From the NCBI GenBank assembly GCA_021209875.1, contig JAGYVD010000007.1:3410001-3474000 (forward strand): DNA of 64,000 bases. Reading direction: 5' to 3'. The notes below the pieces were generated by a model. It worked only from the letters and a program-made list of their open reading frames with translations, had not been told where the DNA came from and ran no database searches. A program made the translations under genes and the position numbers. Position 1 is the stretch's first letter. Every line of letters begins with the position of its first letter. Shown here in pieces: positions 10,196-22,014 of the stretch. The stretch comes from Rosellinia necatrix (Eukaryota; Ascomycota; Sordariomycetes; Xylariales; Xylariaceae).

Positions 10196-13100
10196 TTTGA
10201 CTGATTGGTCTAGTTGACGGAACTCGGGTCAGAGTCGAAGGCGAGGAAGTTGGGTATTAGGTATTCTTGTTAACGAATGAAATTGACTATAAAGTCAGGG
10301 TTGATCTGAATGAACGACTATGTGGGTGGGTGGGAGAAGAGAGGGAAAGCGGTGGAGGAACCCATCGAGAAAAGGACTTATATAACAGAGCGGGCTGCAT
10401 GAAAGAGCCAGCATGGGGCCAGGTACCGTACCTAAGAACTTGCAGTGTAACCACGAGATTGTGCATGGTGTCGATGCAGACATGGGGTCTGCTTTGGGCT
10501 CTTTGATGAGTGTGGGTGGGCCGTAGGTAAACCCCTATGAATCAAGGAGGAGCCCCTTCTACAATGTTTGGACCCGACGTGGGCTAGGCCCATTGATGAG
10601 CCAACACAGCAGAGAGGCACACCGGGCATGTACTAACTACATATGTAACTATTTCCCTCTTGAGCGACCTAGATCGGTAGGTTAAATGATTACATACACA
10701 CCTATCCAAAGTGCTTCTACTACGTACACTACATTAGAGTATCGTGGTTGCCGCTTATACGAAAATGGCATAGAAACCCCAAGTAGTAGTGTAGATTGCC
10801 TTGAAACTTAATTAGCCAAATGCTTCGACGCAGGTACGCACATACACTAAATCGCTGCGCCTAAATCTGTGTATTCCACCCTGGTGACGAGCCATAATCT
10901 ACAAATGAGAACACAAAATATGAGCCAGCACTACCTAGGTAGAAATATGCGTTGGCACAAAAAGGTCAACCGCCTGAGCGACCAGGGGCACCCCTGGAGG
11001 TCTCGCTGTGCGCGCCATGGCTCATGCAGGTACAGCAAGATCCGAACAGGGGCCCAACAGGGGTCTGTCCAATAGTGGCCAACACAACACAGGTAGTGGC
11101 TACAAGGGAAATTAGCTCACCACTCACACTCTATCTAGGCCAATAGAATGTCTAACCAGGGCGAAATAAAAGGATCTCGTGTTGTGTGCACCAACATCCA
11201 CCGTTGAATCAGAACTGAAGGCTTTTCTCCTCTCCTTGATTGCACGAGCCAACAACACTCCGATGCTCCTCAATATTCTCCTGACAGCGAGATAAGGCTG
11301 ACGACGACATGGCTATCCGAAGAGAGCTGACCCTTCTCTCCGTGCTGTATCTTATGTAGTATATGTACGACAGTGCCTAAAGTACCTACTCGGGGTGCCT
11401 ACAGTATGCCATAAATAGGGAGACTGACTTATGATATGCCTCAGCTAGTACCCGACCGATACTACGGGAACACCTCAGGCGTGGAAGACATGTTGACACA
11501 ACTCAGTAACGGGTTAAGCGCCTTGGAGTAAGTATCGAGGCAATATACAATGGCATACATGCACATATCTACCTACCCAGCTAAGTTGAATGGGTACGTA
11601 CACAATGTGTTGGCCGAATGTAGACAGAATGCAGGTACCGAGACTTTGATCCAGGGGCAATTGGATTGAGGAAGAGTGGGTCTCGTGTTGATTAGCTCCC
11701 CCCGAGTGCAGGTAGGTACCTACATACGCTCTCACAGCTAATGCTTGTGATCTCTTGCTGCCTTTCTGACCTCTCATGACCCTGTTCCTTAACCTTTACA
11801 CTAGGTCCGATGCTATAAATGGATAATTTAGCAACCGGTCCGAGCTCAATTCAGCCATCCACAACCAACTCGAGTAGGCCTCATGCGGCATGTCAAGCGA
11901 ACAATATCACCACACAAGAGTACAAGTATGTGGCCAAAAATACCTTACCTAGGTAGAGTCAACACGTTCACAAACTCGAAATTAATCTCCGGTGGTGAAA
12001 CATAAAGAAGGTTTTCGGCCAAATAGGTAGGTGGTTAATTAAATATGCGCTGTAATGATCAATGAGTACGTTATTTTCTTTTTTTCCTTTCTTGCCCAAA
12101 AGCTAAATCACGACCTCGCATCTCAGGCACTGCCTTCACCAGTGTGATCATCAATATGCTGGATTAGCCCCTTCTCCAATCGCCATTGTACAGTGTGGCC
12201 TACGCCCAATGTTCGTCGACCATTCCCATCCCCCTTTCGACATCTCCAGGTAATCAAATAGTTCATATCAAGGGAAGCCGGTTATGCTGAGGCCCCAAAT
12301 CCATAATTACATGATGCTGGGATTTGGTGACTATACTGATGTACGAACAATTGTCCGGTATGTTGAGGTCAGAGATAATGACTGAACCCAACTTGTTGTC
12401 CATAGCTCACCGTCCACAACATGCATACTCAGGTTCTCAGATAGGTTATCATATTAAAGGTAACACAGTCAGAATTATTTTACTTTGATATCGGCGAGAC
12501 AGCTAGCTAAGAGTAGAGGAACCATTGCATGAATTCAACAAATCGCCGCTTTTGAATGGGGGGCACACCAGGGTATGCCAATTCTTTCAAAGCACCTGTC
12601 TTTGTCCAGATGACGCAGTTTTCTTGGTAACAAAAAAAGCTGCAGTCAAGACCATAGCTCTCTTTCACAATATACCCGGTCTTGACTTCATCACATGACT
12701 ATCTTTAGCTAAGGAAGACTTCAGACTCTGAAGATGACAATGGAGTTAAAATTAGCCAACAACAGTGTTCAAATCGGTGGCCACGAAATTTCTAGACAAG
12801 TACTGATTTCTAGTGTGTGGCTAGGCATATCGCCAGAGTGTTTGCAACAATAATCACTTTCCCTGACAAGTCTTAAGTAATTAGGGGCAGGATCAGAATA
12901 TTCTGGGCGACTGGTAAGCTCGGGGTTATTTGGAAATAACTGGCAGCAGCCGGAGTTTACTAATAAATGAAACCTTCACTATGTCTACCGAAGCTCGGGC
13001 ATATTCACTGTTACCTGGTCATGGGATCATTCGTACCCACCAATAAATGTTTACACAAGTTACTACTTATCCCCAGATAGCTTCCAAGTAACCCATATAG

Positions 13101-14603
13101 TGGCCAATGTAGAGTTAATCTGGAGCACACTTTCTCTATCCTATATTCATCGTAATATATAGTTACTATCTTTGTATATACTAGAATGGTACGTAGATTT
13201 ACCATTGTAGCTATCACGATTATTCCCCCTTTTTAGCCTAACATAGCACCGCGACGTGGTAGACCGATAGTCCGGTATATGGCCTCGGTTAGAGATATAC
13301 TTTGCTTTATACCTCCATGCCTGGGTAGGTTAGGCAGCTTGCACGCAGACTACAGATCATCAACTGCCTCAGTAAGTACCTATACGTCTCCCATTTCGAA
13401 ACCACATAACTGCCTAATTAGCTCCCTACAAAGTAGAGGCAGGCATTTGCTTGGTAATAGTTATTGTAACATTTCCGGGTACTTCAAAGGGTAGGTGCCC
13501 TACGTTTCACAGTTCTCAATACACCTTCCCTTTCTAATTCCCATGGCCTATGGCGTGGCTTCCCGGTAAAGCATAATTATACACGAAGGATACTGGTAAG
13601 TTTCCCTGGAGGGGCCTACCTATCTAGCTGGATAGGCAGCCCTAAGCAACAGAACTTCGATTTCACTACGTAAAGTACTATTACCTAGGTACTTAGGCCA
13701 AGTTGGTACCGAGCGCCACTCCATAGAAGAAAAGCTCAAGGAGGTACCGCCCATAAAGCGCCTCCAACGCGGCTGCCCCTTATACTCTCGCAACTTGAAG
13801 CTACACTACTTTCGGTAGTTACGGACCTGCCTGCCTTCCACCTACCACTACCGCCCTACCTACCTACCTGCTAAATTGGCTTAACACCAGCATTAACACC
13901 TACCTAGGTAGTTTCAAGGTCTTCTTTTCCTTAGGCCTCCCTGGATTCTCCTTTTCCGCACTAACTTCGAGAGAACTTAGGCAACTCTAGATGGAATTGA
14001 AGTTCTCTTTCCCCTAGACATCGATCCTATCTAGTAACCGCCCATTACAAACACAAACCTACCAGTTGATGACAGAGGATTCCCTTGTACAGTAAGTCTT
14101 CTTCTATTTCTTCCACTCGAAGTTCCTTGATGCCCCGACTGTCTTACCCGTACCCCGTCAAACGCGAGTTGTTCCAGAAGTCAACATCTCAGTTCATTCA
14201 TCACAACCGTCCCATGCTCCACCCAGCATCTGCGCGTGGCTCTTTACAGCCGTATTCTTCTCCTTACTTCAGTTCCCGCGCCATCTCGGAATCAAAGTCA
14301 TTCAAGTGGCTCGTTTGTCTATGGCCCCTCAAACTTCTAGCCCGCCAAGATAGGGAGCAATTTTTGTCCAACTGAGACCTCACTGTCGTTTATTCGATTA
14401 CCTACATCCCCTATAACTTTGTACGAACTTCTGCGCAATCGGCTCACTTGTTCTGTCTTCTATGGGCTCACCTGCCCAACCTTGTCGCCATTTCTAGCCT
14501 GATCCAATATACTTGCTCCCTAACACCCAAACACCAGGTGTCTTCATAGCGTTGGAAGGTACTCTACTAACTTCCTAAGCTGCCTAGTACTCCACCGCCC
14601 AAC
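10196..14603. other. 4.4-kb intergenic region upstream of wall protein and zinc-knuckle gene
   Basis: I see no protein-coding gene. The left part is the promoter side of the wall-protein gene. ACCTAGGT palindromes occur at 10933, 11947, 13683 and 13912 among many CTACCT/AGGTAG motifs. The pyrimidine-rich 14.05-14.6 kb part is a plausible promoter and 5' leader for the downstream gene; an ORF at 14085-14375 would be an upstream ORF at best. Nothing else stands out. Confidence 0.55.
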
Positions 14604-16543
14604 ATGTCTGGATGGGAATGGAATTCGGCTCCCGCTGGCAACCCTGGCGCCGACCAGTGGAATGACGTGCCCGCCGATGACCCTCAGGGTTATAATGATG
14701 GCGAAAATTATGGAGGACCCGCATCAACTTTTGACGAAGGCGGTATGAATGGCTTTGATGCTCCTGCTGTTGGTGATGATATCGGAGGTAGAGGTGGTGG
14801 CGGCAATGGCTGCTTTAACTGTGGCCAGGAGGGGTAAGTTGACTATAAACAGCCGACCGAACAGTACTACGCTCATCTCATCATAGTCACAACAAGGTTG
14901 ACTGCCCCAACCCCCGCATCCCAAAATGCCGACACTGTAATGAGGAAGGGCATATGATTCGAGACTGTCCAACTGCGCCACCCCGTGAGTTCACTGGAGA
15001 GTGCCGCTACTGTCACCAGCAAGGCCATATGGTGAAGGACTGCCCTGAGAAGCCCGCCGAGGTTTGCAAGAATTGCCAGCAGGAGGGTAAGGATAACATC
15101 ACTACATGTATTTTACCATGTGTCTTTGACTAAGGGATAAACATTACCAGGTCATATGATTGCAAAGTGCAAGAATCCACGCAAGGTCGATCGTTCTCAT
15201 GTCGCAGAGCTCGACGCCGAAGTGGCCTGGAACAATATCACAACCGCAGCCGACAAACGGGACGCCGACGATGTTAAAGGTGCTATCCAGCAATACGCCA
15301 AGGCATGCCCGGATACGACTTATCGTGACCTGGAAATTGCCTTCCGTACTCAAAACATCGGGGTCTATCTAATTGCTCTGGAAAACCCATATTTGGCCTC
15401 TACTTTGACTCACATGGATCTCCAAGGCAATCTGGACAAGAAGTATAAGATTAACTATCGATTTGGCCCCAACCCCGTTCGCTCCTGTGAGAGAGGACTC
15501 TGGCCCAGCGATGCCGTTGATAATCTAGCGCGATTAGACGATGCTGGTGAGCCTGCCGGTAGAGGCCTCTCCAAATGCTCCAACTGCAATGAGCTTGGTC
15601 ATATTTCCAAGAATTGCCCGCAGGAGAAAATGGGGAAGGAGCGCGTTGTCATCATGTGCTTCAACTGTACTCAACCAGGTCATCGCATGCGCGATTGTAA
15701 GTGCATGCATTGATGTCGATGGTTTTAGGTGCTTCATTAACATTATTTAGGCCGTGAGAAACGTGTTGACAAGTTCGCCTGCAAAAACTGCGGGTACGTT
15801 ATAGCTAAGCTTAGCTTCTCCTTCTGGGAGGATATGGGTAAATGCTAACTTGATAATCGTGATATAGCCAGGGCGGACACAAGGCTGCTGATTGTCAGTT
15901 TTTCCATACCTCCAAGCTGTCTTCTGGTGAATCAATTTCTAATAAAATAGTAGGTCCTGAGCCTCGTGTTGCTGGGCCTGATGTCGAGTGTCGCAAATGC
16001 GGTGAGAGTAAGTTGCGTCTACGATTTATAGAGGTAGTGCGATCTAACGAATCCATCACAGTGGGTCATTTCTCGAGGGATTGTCCCCAGGGGGGTGGCG
16101 GAGGTGATGTACGAGGATGTTACAACTGCGGCAAAGAGGGTCACTCATTTCGCGACTGCAAGGAACCCAAGAAAATAATCTGCCGCAATTGCAATCAGGA
16201 AGGCCACAAATCCAATGAGTGCCCCGAACCTAAGGACATGTCAAAGATTCAATGCCGGAACTGCGACGAGTACGGCCACGAGAGTCGAGGATGCCCCAAG
16301 CCTCGTGACTGTAAGAATTTGATAACTTTGCCATTTACGACTATAGATCGGTCTCACTAACGCTATATCATAGATAGCCGAGTCCAGTGCCAGAACTGTG
16401 GTGAGAACGGTCACACCAAGGTTCGATGCAAGAAGCAGATAGTCCCTCCCGACAACTTTGACAACGACAACGCCGGTGGCAATGATAATACTGGCAACAC
16501 TGGCGATGATGGCGGCTGGGGTACTGGTGGCGGTGGTTGGTAG
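14604..16543 (+). CDS. Protein with 12 CCHC zinc knuckles (CNBP/Gis2/Byr3-like)
   Basis: Eight exons: 14604-14833, 14887-15086, 15151-15696, 15751-15793, 15868-15893, 15954-16007, 16062-16310 and 16374-16543; 505 residues, every junction in frame. I count twelve Cx2Cx4Hx4C knuckles: four after an acidic Gly-rich N-terminus (CFNCGQEGHNKVDC is the first, residue 70), then eight from residue 286 to about 460. Between knuckles 4 and 5 is a non-knuckle block of about 130 residues (153-285). The C-terminus is a Gly/Asn/Asp-rich tail. Such knuckles bind single-stranded RNA or DNA; yeast Gis2 and fission-yeast Byr3 (7 knuckles each) act in translation and mRNP control, so a cytoplasmic RNA-binding role is inferred. 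Several knuckles are split by introns between the last Cys and its neighbours. The eight-exon structure would be unusual for a recent gene and argues for an old one. Confidence 0.9.
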
Positions 16544-17506
16544 GCGTCTCGTAGTGATAAAAATTGCGTGCGAATGCTTTTGCAGGATCGACGATTGCCC
16601 TGTTTAACGGGGTTCTGGTTTCAAGAGATATCTCTGATGATGATAAAGGGTCCGATGTTGCTAGCTCGTAGCTATGGGGTTCCTAATCTGCTTTAGGCGA
16701 TGCTACCAAACACAGCTTGCCTACTTAGGTATCTCTCTCGAATGATTGAGGGTTAAGTAAGGTAGCAGATGAATCACACAAAAGTTCTGGTCTTCTGAGA
16801 TGATGATATATGCGTATACTAGCAAGACTTCTTGTCTTACATCATATAAATAGGTAACTTACACAGGGGGGTAAGTATCTATTGAATAAGTTGCTTTTTG
16901 GAGGCAGTAGGTGGGCAACGCTTAATTTTAAGGTGTGGCGTTGATTTTAGGAGATATAATCTAGATGTACAAATTCCTCATCAATTATTTCCCACCCAAT
17001 TCGATTACATAGTGGTTAATGTCAGATGAACCACACCTTGTAAAAAAAAGGCAAAAAAAAACAAACAAAAAAACTTGAGGTAGGTACATGCGTAGGTATT
17101 GAAGCCCGACATACTCAAGGGGGTTTGAACTTGGACACATGAAGGATGATGGTTCAGCCATAAATAACACCAGCCACGTACCTGCCTCTCCCTACCTACA
17201 CTGCAGCGGGGAGTCTAACGTAGGTAGTGTAGTGCACTTGGTTGCCCCTGTCGTGTCTGCCCCGCACTCCCCGCGGACAGGCACCTACGTGTTACAGGAG
17301 TTTGCCCCGCGTCATGTAAGTAATGTCTATCTAGGTACTTAAGCAAGTAGGTATCCTTAGTTGCAAAGTTTGGTGACGGCTAGGCAGACAGATTATTCAA
17401 CGACACTGCTGGTATATATAGGCCCTTGCATTCTCGAGACCTGACGAGGGGGCCTTGACCATCCGTCCATCTATTACACAGACCGTTTCGCCCCCTCCCA
17501 TCCAAC
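16544..17506. other. Intergenic region between zinc-knuckle gene and aip1
   Basis: Contains the 3' end of the upstream transcript and an A-rich tract at 17041-17073. No coding signal. The downstream part includes a TATA element listed separately. Confidence 0.6.
17413..17420 (+). promoter_or_regulatory. TATA-like element of aip1
   Basis: TATATATA lies 87-94 bp upstream of the aip1 ATG (17507), a normal distance for a fungal TATA box with a short leader. Position and sequence are the only support. Confidence 0.45.
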
Positions 17507-19490
17507 ATGTCAATCACGATCGAGAGAACGTTGGCGGCGTCCCCTGTGACGACTCGGGGGCAGCCGACGCAGCTCTCTACCGACGCTGCGGGGACGAAAG
17601 TCGCCTATGCCGTGAGCCACCTCGCGATTGCCTCCCGTGCCCGGAACCTAGTCTAATCGCTGTAGTCTGGCAAATCGATCTTCCTGCGTTCCATCGACGA
17701 CCCATCCGACTGTGTGCAGTACACGGAACATACCGCCCAGGCTACCGTTGCAAGGATCGCGCCGTTGCCCAACATCCTACCCGAGTACAGGATTGCGAGC
17801 GGGGATGTGACCGGATTGGTTCGAGTGTGGGCTTCGACGGCGGATGGGATCAGAAGAAAGGGTGAGTCGGGCATTGTCGGCTTGTCGCCGTTTGCGAATC
17901 CAACGGGCTAACCTATACCCCGCCGAAGACGAGTGGCCGGCGTTTTCGGGGCGAGTGAACGACATAGCGTTTGCCAGCGATGGAGACAGGGTCATAGCTG
18001 TTGGCGATGGCCGCGAGAAGTTCGGACATGCCTTCAACATCACCGGCGGGAAGGTGGGAGAGGTGACGGGCCATTCGAAAGTCATCAACGCCGTCGCCAT
18101 TCGACCCACCGAAAGGACTGTGCGCGCCATTTCCGCCGTGACGGTGAGCGATGATGCATCCGTATGTTTCCTTGGAAACGTCCCGAGCCCCCTTCATTTC
18201 CAGACCAAAGTAGATGGTGTGCACAAGGGATTTGTGCTTGGCACCGCTATCTCACCCGATGGTAGCACGTTGGTCACCGTGGGCGCTGACAAGCGTATTC
18301 AACTATACCTGTATAACGAGGACAAGACACCGAAGGGCTTTGACCATACGAGGACGATTGGCGAGGGCGAGCATACGGGAAGCATATTTGCCGCGAGCTG
18401 GTCGAGCGACTCGAAACGGTTTGTCACTGCCAGCGCGGACCATACAATTAAGATGTGGGACGCAGAGTCTGGCAAGGTCACACGAACATGGAAGCTTGGC
18501 GCCGACCGCGCAAGTATTGACGACCAACAAGTCGGCGTTGTTTGGCCTCATGGACGAAGCGATGGTTTGATTATTAGCCTGAGTCTTGGCGGGGACCTCT
18601 ACTACCTGAAGGAAGAGAGCGATAAGCCCATCAAGACCGTTCAAGGGCACAATAAGAGCATCACGGCTATGGGTGGCAATAGCGAAACATTATGGACCGG
18701 GAGCTTCGACGGCAGGGTTTGTACCTGGGATATAGCTTCAGGGGTTGGCACCGTGGTCGACGGCACGTGTCATACCAACCAGATTACGGGCTTTGCATCG
18801 ACACCAGGAGGGGTATACAGCGTCGGCTGGGATGATACGCTGCACAAGATTGATATATCTACCAATACATTTACCGGCGCGGTTCAGAAACTATCTAAGC
18901 AGCCCACTGGTATCGCTGCTGCAGACGGCCGTGTATACGTCGCCACACAAGGAGGCGTTGGAATTTACGTGAACGGCGAACTCGTTGGCGAGCTCAATGT
19001 CTCGGAGCCACTAACTTCCATCGCCGCGCATGGCTCGTTTGTCGCCGTGGGCACAACAACCAATGCGGTCCAATTATACAAAGTTGATGGAGCCAACAAA
19101 CTTGTACGGATAAACGAGGCAAAGAACTCGGTGGCACGAATCTCGGCTCTGGCATTTTCGAAGGATGGATCCCTGTTGGCCGCCGGCAACCAAAATGGCA
19201 AGATCTACGCGTACAAAACGGACGACCTACAAATCGTTACCGATCGGTGGTCCGCGCACACTGGCCGTGTGACAAGCCTTGCCTGGAGCGACGCCGGTAC
19301 CCAAGCTATCAGCGGTTCCCTAGATACGCACATCTATGTCTGGAGTCTTGCGAAGCCTGGGGCCAGAGTCAATATGCTGAATGCACATAAGGACGGGGTG
19401 TATGGTGTGACTTGGGTTGGCGAGAATAAGGTCGCAAGTACGGGTGGCGATGCTACAATCAAGATTTGGAACGTTGCGGGAGTGCAGTAG
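17507..19490 (+). CDS. aip1: Actin-interacting protein 1 (WD40, Aip1)
   Basis: Exons 17507-17611, 17666-17861 and 17929-19490 give 620 residues, close to the roughly 600-615 usual for Aip1. It begins MSITIERTLAASPVTTRGQP and shows many WD40 blades: for example the dipeptide-like endings TIKMWD, RVCTWD, HIYVWS and TIKIWN, and GH-type starts such as GHSKVINAVAI and AHTGRVTSLAWS. Aip1 folds as two seven-bladed propellers and works with cofilin to cap and disassemble actin filaments in cortical patches. KDEWPAFSGRVNDIAF across the second intron is a strong family landmark. Intron 2 carries a GGCTAACC branch motif. The gene converges on the GT2 gene 2.5 kb downstream. Confidence 0.94.
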
Positions 19491-20136
19491 AGCGGATTTA
19501 CAAGTAAGGGGATGTACTCTACCGGGTTAGGAGAGATAGATAGAGAGAGACGATGGGCCATTGATGATGACTGTATGAGATGTGAGGGTTAGCGTGGCAA
19601 GCGAGCTTCATTTTACTAAAAGAGAAAATGGCCTTGTTTGTGTTTATAACATATGACAAGGAGGTGTTGTCACTGAAAAAAAAAAAAGAGCCAGACAGGT
19701 CTTCGTTATATTTCCTGCTTCTAACCAAGTATCAAAAATCAAGCTTCCATACCGATCATGCTAGCCTGGGCATATAAACGGGTACCGATTATATATAATG
19801 CGTGGGCGGGGTTTGCTTGCTTGTAGTCTCGTACTATTTTATCATACCTTGGGCACCTGTCGAGAGAGCACATAGACAGATTTATTGATAGCCATGTCGT
19901 CTCTGCCAGCGAGGGAAGTTTGGTAGGTGACTTTTATATTATATGCGCAGACGAGGTCCTTGTGTTCGTTGCAGCGCTATCCATACAGACGCAAGTTCGG
20001 TGCCCAGATAACACCCCTCCCGCTCTCTCCCACATCGATGGCTCTGCCATGGGAACCGGGAGTGATGAGGTGGCGGTGGCGGAGGCGGTGGTAGTGGTAG
20101 TGGTATAGTAGTAGAACAGTCACGTCGAAATCAGCT

Positions 20137-20190
20137 CATCCCCATCCCCATCCCCATCCCCATCCCCATCCCCATCCCCATCCCATCCCC
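20137..20190. repeat. (CATCCC)n hexamer array
   Basis: Eight to nine tandem CATCCC hexamers, with the last unit shortened. It is preceded by a (GTGGTA)-like tract at 20,070-20,110. Confidence 0.9.
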
Positions 20191-20584
20191 GCGCTGTTCT
20201 TGTTGGTTCTTCACCAGCCTACGTTTTTTTTTTTGCGTGTATGTAGCAACTTATCGTGTACCCCCGGGTATATGCGTGTCAGTGTAAATGGGCACCCTTT
20301 TGGGCACATAGTGTCAGCCCCGTCGGGGGCAGACAAGGCAAGGGGGAGGAGGAGGAGGAGGGGAGGATCCGCAAAGAGAACGGGAAATGGATGGTTACGT
20401 CGCGCTGCCCGCCGGAAGATGGTCAAGAGGTCCCGTCCGTCCGTCCGCTCGTCCCGTCTGTTCTTGTTCGCCCATTTCCGGGCTCCCTGAGGAGAGGTGG
20501 GGGGGTGGTGTGCACAATGGGCAAGCGACCCAAGTCTGGCCGTGGCCCAGACCCACGGGGTTTGCGAAGGGGGAGACAGGACGT

Positions 20585-20620
20585 GGACAAGGACAAGGAC
20601 AAGGACAAGGACAAGGACAA
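20585..20620. repeat. (GGACAA)6 hexamer array
   Basis: Six perfect GGACAA copies. The array is open in several frames and produces artefactual Asp-Lys and Arg-Thr repeat ORFs. Confidence 0.92.
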
Positions 20621-20655
20621 GGGCGCTAGCCGTAGAACTCAATGACTCGGGAACT

Positions 20656-20691
20656 TATGTATGTATGTATGTATGTATGTATGTATGTATG
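20656..20691. repeat. (TATG)9 tetramer array
   Basis: Nine perfect TATG copies, 35 bp after the GGACAA array. A similar but imperfect TATG/TACG array lies at about 27,323-27,372. Confidence 0.92.
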
Positions 20692-22014
20692 CATAACTGC
20701 CTAGTAGGCAGTATATAGTGCAGTGCAGCGCGCAGCCTCGCTTGTTCTTGCCCAGATCTCTCGCGGTCGATAGCGCCCAGCGGGCATACACTACACGGGG
20801 CGCTGGAGCGAAAGGTCCGGTCTGGCGTTACCTTCGTCGTGTCGAGGGAGGGGAAGGGAAAGAGAGTGGCGTTATTTTAATATCGTTCGTTTATTGCGTT
20901 GTGCTGGCTACGAGGAGGGGAAGGAAGAATGTACATGGAAGGAAGAAATGGTTGTGTACGTAGTGTATGTGGTGTATGTAGTGTTTGTAGTGTAAAGGAC
21001 TCGCTCGACCCGCTCTCTGGGTACTACACTGCCTACTTAATGTAAGATGGTGTAGATCTCAAACCCATTCCACTCCCTCCCTACAGTAGGTAGTTACTTA
21101 CATATCTATCTATCTACACTATGCGAATGCAATCTTCGGATGCAAGATGAGGCGGGAATGCATGCGTGGCGTATGTACGCTATGTGTCCAGGGTGGACAC
21201 TGTGCAGCTGGGTGCCTACCTAGGTAGTGTAGTGTATACTACAATACATGGAAAGAGTGATGGGTAGGTAGTGTACGTAGTTACTTGTAGTGTGTTGACG
21301 GAATCGCCATCCGGCGGGTTCATCATACGATGTCTCCCGGGCCCGCATATGCAACAGTGATCTGTGGAGCCCGTTGTGGTGACAGCAGCTGGATAAGGCC
21401 CGTGGGCTCGTGGGCAGGACGGATCGGGTTCGTGGCGAGGAAACCGGTTTGACGCCTGCTGTTCGTTGGCCATTCCTTGTTTTTCCTACGACTAGTATGT
21501 CCACTCTCGGGGCCTGCTCTTGCTTCTTATCTTGCGGTGTGCGCCCGTCCCGTCTTGAGTCTGTCCTGCTGAGGCACAACATGGTATCAGGCGACGGAGG
21601 AGATCTCCCACACGAATCACCAAGGGGGGATGGCTTCCGAGACATCATAGGGTTAATTATAGAGTCTAAGTAGTGGTGGTTGTTATATATAACGGGCTGT
21701 CACATTCCATTTGGCGCGCCTATGTACGGATGGATGTATTCAGCCAATAGCGTCAAAAGAGGAGTTGACCAAATAGTGACGGCCTCGTCAACAAAATAAA
21801 CCTCATGTGTACCCAGTCCAACCGTCATTCCCAAGTGCCCGAGATCCATACCCGAACGCCGATCTTAATCCCAATCTATACCAACTCCATTGCTATCCAA
21901 GCGGTATGGGGATATAATGTTTGAAAAGAAACAGAGACGATAATTACACATTATGTGTTGGATGGTGTGTCACATCGAGGCGACCACCGGGTGGCAGTGT
22001 AAAGAGAGAAAGAA

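Larger units (their letters stand above)
19491..22014. other. Convergent intergenic region rich in microsatellites
   Basis: Holds the two 3' ends of convergent genes and three distinct hexamer or tetramer arrays between 20.1 and 20.7 kb (listed separately), a GGAGGA-rich stretch near 20.34 kb, and TAGTGTA-type repeats around 20.95-21.3 kb with one ACCTAGGT at 21218. The overlapping ORFs at 20.2-20.7 kb are translations of these repeats (RTRTRT, DKDKDK) and are not genes. Confidence 0.6.

Noticed and set aside
20200..20720. Overlapping ORFs with Arg-Thr, Asp-Lys and Gly-Gln repeats
   Set aside because: They translate hexamer microsatellites in several frames and strands at once.
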